Assembly: GCA_045106815.1 (NCBI GenBank)
Contig: JBGCFG010000041.1
Coordinates: 1-64,000, forward strand
Direction of reading: 5' to 3'
Source: JAUIAI01 sp045106815
GTDB lineage: Bacteria > Pseudomonadota > Gammaproteobacteria > Burkholderiales > Burkholderiaceae_E
Length of the DNA stretch: 64,000 bases
Shown one piece after another: positions 61,101-64,000 of this stretch. A program made the position numbers and the translations under genes. The notes under the pieces were generated by a model, which searched no databases, was not told where the DNA came from, and saw only the letters and a list, made by a program, of their open reading frames with translations. Each line of letters begins with the position of its first letter. The first letter of the stretch is position 1.

Positions 61101-62387
61101 ATGTTTGATTCAACCCGACATCTTTTCACGCAAAAATTAGTTCGCCCCGATCAATCTTTTTTTTACGGCTGGGTGATGTTGAGTTTTGCCGGTCTTGGCC
61201 TGTTCGCAAGCGGTCCCGGGCAATCGCACACCTTCAGCGTTTTTCTCGACCCGATTGGCCAGGACCTAGGTCTTGGCAAGTCGCTGATTGCCTCGGCCTA
61301 TGGGCTGGCCTCACTGGTGGCGGCGCTGCTCCTGCCGCTAATGGGAAAACTGCTGGACAAGCGCGGCCCGCGGCAAATGCTTTTTGTTGTGACCATCTTG
61401 CTCGGGTTTGCCTGCATGGCGTTTGGGGCCGTCGGGGGACTGGTGACGCTGTCATTGAGCTTTGGCGCGCTGCGGTTTCTGGGTCAGGGCTCGCTCATGA
61501 TGGGATGCGCAAATCTCACGGCTCAGTGGTTCAGCCGGCGCCGCGGCTTTGCGATGAGCCTTATGGCATTGGGCTTTGCCGGTTCCATGGCGATTCATCC
61601 GCCCTTGGGAGAATTCCTGATTGCCGAGATCGGCTGGCGAAAAGCCTGGCTCGTTCTGGGCTTGCTCACCTGGGCCTTGCTCCTGCCGCCTATTTTGTTG
61701 CTGGTGCATGACAAGCCTGAACCCCTGGGTCTGATGCCAGACGGCGAACGCCCCACCCAGGAGCAGCCAACTGAAGCGGTTGACGGCCTCACATTGAAAG
61801 AAGCCCTCAGAACCCGTGCGTTTTATCTTGTGACGACTGGCTGGTTCTCGATTGGCATGCTTGTCACAACCCTGCACTTCTATCAGATTTCAATCCTCGA
61901 ATCACAAGGTATTGCGCGCAACGTAGCTGCCAGTGTTTTCCCCGTGTCGGCTCTAGCGATGGTCCTCACCATGCCATTGGTGGGCATGTTGTTTGATCGG
62001 GTTAAGACGCGGCTGGTGTTCGGCATGGGCCTGGTCGTGCTGGCGCTTGGATTGGTGGGCATCACATTTGTGACCGACACGACAACAGCGATCGCGTTCG
62101 CGATCGTCTTTGGCATTACCAACGCATTCAGTATGACGATGTTTGGTTACCTGATGCCTCGGTTCTTTGGCCGCCAGCATCTGGGCTCAATTCAGGGTAC
62201 GACCCAAATGATTGCGGTTGTCGGTGCCTCGCTCGGGCCCTTACCCGTCGGTCTCGCCTTTGACTACCTGGGTGACCCAACCAACACGTTGCGCTGGCTA
62301 GCCTTGTTTCCGGTGCTCTGCGCGATAGCGGCGGTTCTTTTTCTCCGAACGCCCGCCGGCATCAAGGTGCCAAACGGGCTGGAGTAA
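61101..62387 (+). CDS. MFS transporter (monocarboxylate/OFA-like)
   Basis: The 428-residue protein has about 12 transmembrane segments. It opens with a cytoplasmic stretch and YGWVMLSFAGLGLFASGPGQSHTFSVFLDPIGQDLGLGKSLIASAYGLASL. This D-x-G-x-S/K-x-x-x-x-x-x-Y-x-x-x pattern is common in the oxalate/formate and monocarboxylate branches. The loop motif GKLLDKRGPRQML follows TM2, and a second is VGMLFDRVKTRLV. The substrate is probably an organic anion, which is inference. It lies between two paralogous exported proteins on the same strand. Confidence 0.85.
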   Translation: MFDSTRHLFTQKLVRPDQSFFYGWVMLSFAGLGLFASGPGQSHTFSVFLDPIGQDLGLGKSLIASAYGLASLVAALLLPLMGKLLDKRGPRQMLFVVTILLGFACMAFGAVGGLVTLSLSFGALRFLGQGSLMMGCANLTAQWFSRRRGFAMSLMALGFAGSMAIHPPLGEFLIAEIGWRKAWLVLGLLTWALLLPPILLLVHDKPEPLGLMPDGERPTQEQPTEAVDGLTLKEALRTRAFYLVTTGWFSIGMLVTTLHFYQISILESQGIARNVAASVFPVSALAMVLTMPLVGMLFDRVKTRLVFGMGLVVLALGLVGITFVTDTTTAIAFAIVFGITNAFSMTMFGYLMPRFFGRQHLGSIQGTTQMIAVVGASLGPLPVGLAFDYLGDPTNTLRWLALFPVLCAIAAVLFLRTPAGIKVPNGLE

Positions 62388-62620
62388 GGTTTATCCGAGA
62401 TTGTGCGGTTTTGCACACCTGCCGGCGCCGCCCTTCGGCCATTATTCCGAAACCCCAGCATCTGCGACGAAGTCTGTCTGGGGTCGGGTTGAATGGCTTG
62501 CTATCAGGTTTTGATTGCTACCCGGTCATAGCTTGATACCAATGGGTAATGGTTCTTCAACCGTGCTCAGACCAGACTGCCCGCTAAGACATATAGAACA
62601 CAATGCCAGGAGTCACTTAA

Positions 62621-63538
62621 ATGAAGACCAGAACACTTGCCCTAGGCATCGCCGCCCTGCTCAGTCTTGCAGCCTGCGGTGGCAGCGACAACAACGACGA
62701 CACCGCGGTTTCTGGTCCGGCCCCTTCTCCAGCCCCTGGACCAGCCCCTGCCCCTGGAATCACGGGTACTGATATCGACATGAATCAGGCTTTCTCGCAA
62801 ACGCTTGACTGCTATTACGGAGAGAAGCCTTACTACGACACCGCCATCACCGGCCCTTGGACGGTTGCGTTTGATGGCAGCCAGCTTAGCCTGAACAGCA
62901 CCATCGGCAACCAGTCATTTGGGGGAGAGTTCCCAAGCACCGCCACGCGCGACAACGAACCGGATTCGGCCACCCTAAGTACTTTCATTGGTGGTAGTGG
63001 CGCCGGTGGCAACATCTTCTTCACTAAGACGACCGATGGCACAGTGACCCGCGCGGGTCACAATCAGTTTGGCGGCACCAACCCCCGGCGCGACAGTGTC
63101 GAGTGCGGCGCAGATCGAGACAATCAATGGCTGGCGCTACCAACAAGTACGCCCTTCTCACTGCAGTCAAATGTCTTTAACTGGACCGACAGCCAGATTC
63201 AACTTAACTGCGCGAGGCGCCCGGCAGGCGCAGGCTCATTTGACCCCGTATTCACCGCTGTATTGGTGACGATCACAGATGGCGCGCTGACGGTGAACGA
63301 TTCATCCAGCGACCTGTTTGGTCTTCAAACCGTTGACGAAGCTGGTCGGACAGAATCCGTGCTGGTTGATAGCCCCAGAATTGGCGGCAGCATCTGGCAA
63401 TCAGAGAGCAATACTGATGGCTCGGCAATCACTGTATCGGTCAGGCCAACTGACCGCATGTTCCTGCGCGTTCAGGAAACGCGCGCCGACGACAGCGTAA
63501 CAAGCTGTGTGCCCACGCCGCTTGATCCGGCATTTTAG
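62621..63538 (+). CDS. Four-cysteine lipoprotein, paralogue of 60093-60995
   Basis: The 305-residue lipoprotein has the signal TLALGIAALLSLAACGGS (lipobox L-A-A-C). A Pro/Ala-rich linker (GPAPSPAPGPAPAPG) follows, and then a domain with AFSQTLDCYYGEKPYYDTAITGPWTVAFDGSQLSL, SVECGADRDNQWL, IQLNCARRP and SCVPTPLDPAF. The same four Cys and several motifs occur in the exported protein at 60093. AGGAG eight bases before ATG 62621 supports the start. Function is unknown; the strand-rich mature part may be a beta-sandwich or propeller-like fold. Confidence 0.7.
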   Translation: MKTRTLALGIAALLSLAACGGSDNNDDTAVSGPAPSPAPGPAPAPGITGTDIDMNQAFSQTLDCYYGEKPYYDTAITGPWTVAFDGSQLSLNSTIGNQSFGGEFPSTATRDNEPDSATLSTFIGGSGAGGNIFFTKTTDGTVTRAGHNQFGGTNPRRDSVECGADRDNQWLALPTSTPFSLQSNVFNWTDSQIQLNCARRPAGAGSFDPVFTAVLVTITDGALTVNDSSSDLFGLQTVDEAGRTESVLVDSPRIGGSIWQSESNTDGSAITVSVRPTDRMFLRVQETRADDSVTSCVPTPLDPAF

Positions 63539-63553
63539 AGTTGGCTCAGTGCC

Positions 63554-64000
63554 CTAAACATTGAAGCGCCCGCCGTTCTCCTGTTCGCCCGGGCGCATCA
63601 ACTCGAACACGTCAGTGACGGTCGCGTAATCGCGATAACCGCAGCGAGCCAGCGGCTGAGCTCTGGCCGTATCGAATCGACCCTCGGTGATGTACTCATC
63701 ATCGATATGAACGGCCATCACCTGGCCAACAACCAGATAGTTGGCGGTTTCTTTCCCATCGACGTCTGTTAGTGGCTGCGCCATGACTGTTTTGCATTCC
63801 ATGGAAGCCGGACTGATGGCGACGCGAGGCGCCTTAACCAACCGGCATGGCGCCGCCTCGAGCCCGGCATGGTCGTACTCGTTCACCTCGGGCGGCACCC
63901 CCGCACAGGACAGATTCATCGCATCTGCCAACGCCGCAGTGCAGAGAGAAAACACAAACTCACCGGTGTCTCGTGCATTGCGGGCACTGTCTTTGAGCTC
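63554..64000 (-). CDS. Flavin reductase family protein, C-terminal part (gene runs off the window)
   Basis: The visible 148 residues read ELKDSARNARDTGEFVFSLC, then LADAMNLSCAGVPPEVNEYDHAGL, RVAISPASMECK and YLVVGQVMAVHIDDEY. These are typical of the FMN-binding split-barrel flavin reductase-like family (flavoredoxin type), which reduces flavins or acts as the small component of monooxygenases. The N-terminal FMN-binding part lies beyond the right edge. It is convergent with the lipoprotein gene, with 15 bases between the stops. Confidence 0.82.
   Translation of the reverse strand, partial: ELKDSARNARDTGEFVFSLCTAALADAMNLSCAGVPPEVNEYDHAGLEAAPCRLVKAPRVAISPASMECKTVMAQPLTDVDGKETANYLVVGQVMAVHIDDEYITEGRFDTARAQPLARCGYRDYATVTDVFELMRPGEQENGGRFNV

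Overview
The window looks like a chromosomal segment of a free-living betaproteobacterium, most likely from or near Burkholderiales. This is judged from gene content and order: rsmI divergent from lpoA-yraN-dolP, then rlpA / BtuF-like / SDR / dsbA / SPOR protein / argS, and an Mla/Pqi-type lipid transport operon with a STAS-MlaE fusion. Base composition is moderately GC-rich throughout and somewhat poorer in G+C around 41.5-44.4 kb. I found no rRNA, tRNA, CRISPR array, insertion sequence or phage gene. The window starts inside a lemA-like gene and ends inside a flavin reductase gene, both on the minus strand.

1-17.9 kb is mostly housekeeping: envelope maintenance (DolP/BON, LpoA-like, RlpA, SPOR, DsbA), translation (RsmI, ArgS), an acyl-CoA ligase, a YdjM-like membrane protein, PanE and a cystathionine beta-lyase-type enzyme, a cation diffusion transporter and a UPF0149/SEC-C protein. 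18-23 kb is a soxBDA operon for heterotetrameric sarcosine oxidase in which the gamma subunit is fused to the C terminus of alpha. 23-33.6 kb holds assorted metabolic and hypothetical genes: a DHH phosphoesterase, an IlvD/Edd sugar-acid dehydratase, YbaK, an isochorismatase-fold protein that has lost its catalytic triad, a PRISE-type reductase and a patatin. 33.8-41.5 kb has two tandem LuxR-type regulators, then a tightly overlapped lipid-transport operon (MlaE-MlaF-MlaD-PqiC-like lipoprotein) that runs on into an alpha/beta hydrolase and an MFS transporter.

41.5-44.3 kb is accessory: two orphan lipoprotein genes and a beta-propeller lipoprotein gene broken by a single in-frame amber codon. 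44.4-56.2 kb is the most unusual region. Six minus-strand genes encode a SPINDLY/OGT-like glycosyltransferase with TPRs, a LapB/HlyB-type ABC exporter, an HlyD adaptor, a degenerate-looking methyltransferase, a GT-A-type glycosyltransferase and a 1610-residue substrate. The substrate is 172 uninterrupted octapeptides (consensus x-Q-[VIL]-x-x-L-[TS]-[TS]) followed by an RTX-associated Ca-binding C-terminal domain. My reading is a dedicated type I secretion system for a heavily O-glycosylated octapeptide-repeat surface or secreted protein.

56.3-64 kb contains an N-acyl-D-amino-acid deacylase, an FKBP-type isomerase, a DegQ/HtrA-like protease, and two paralogous four-cysteine exported proteins flanking an MFS transporter. 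All calls were made by reading the sequence. No database search or computation was available.
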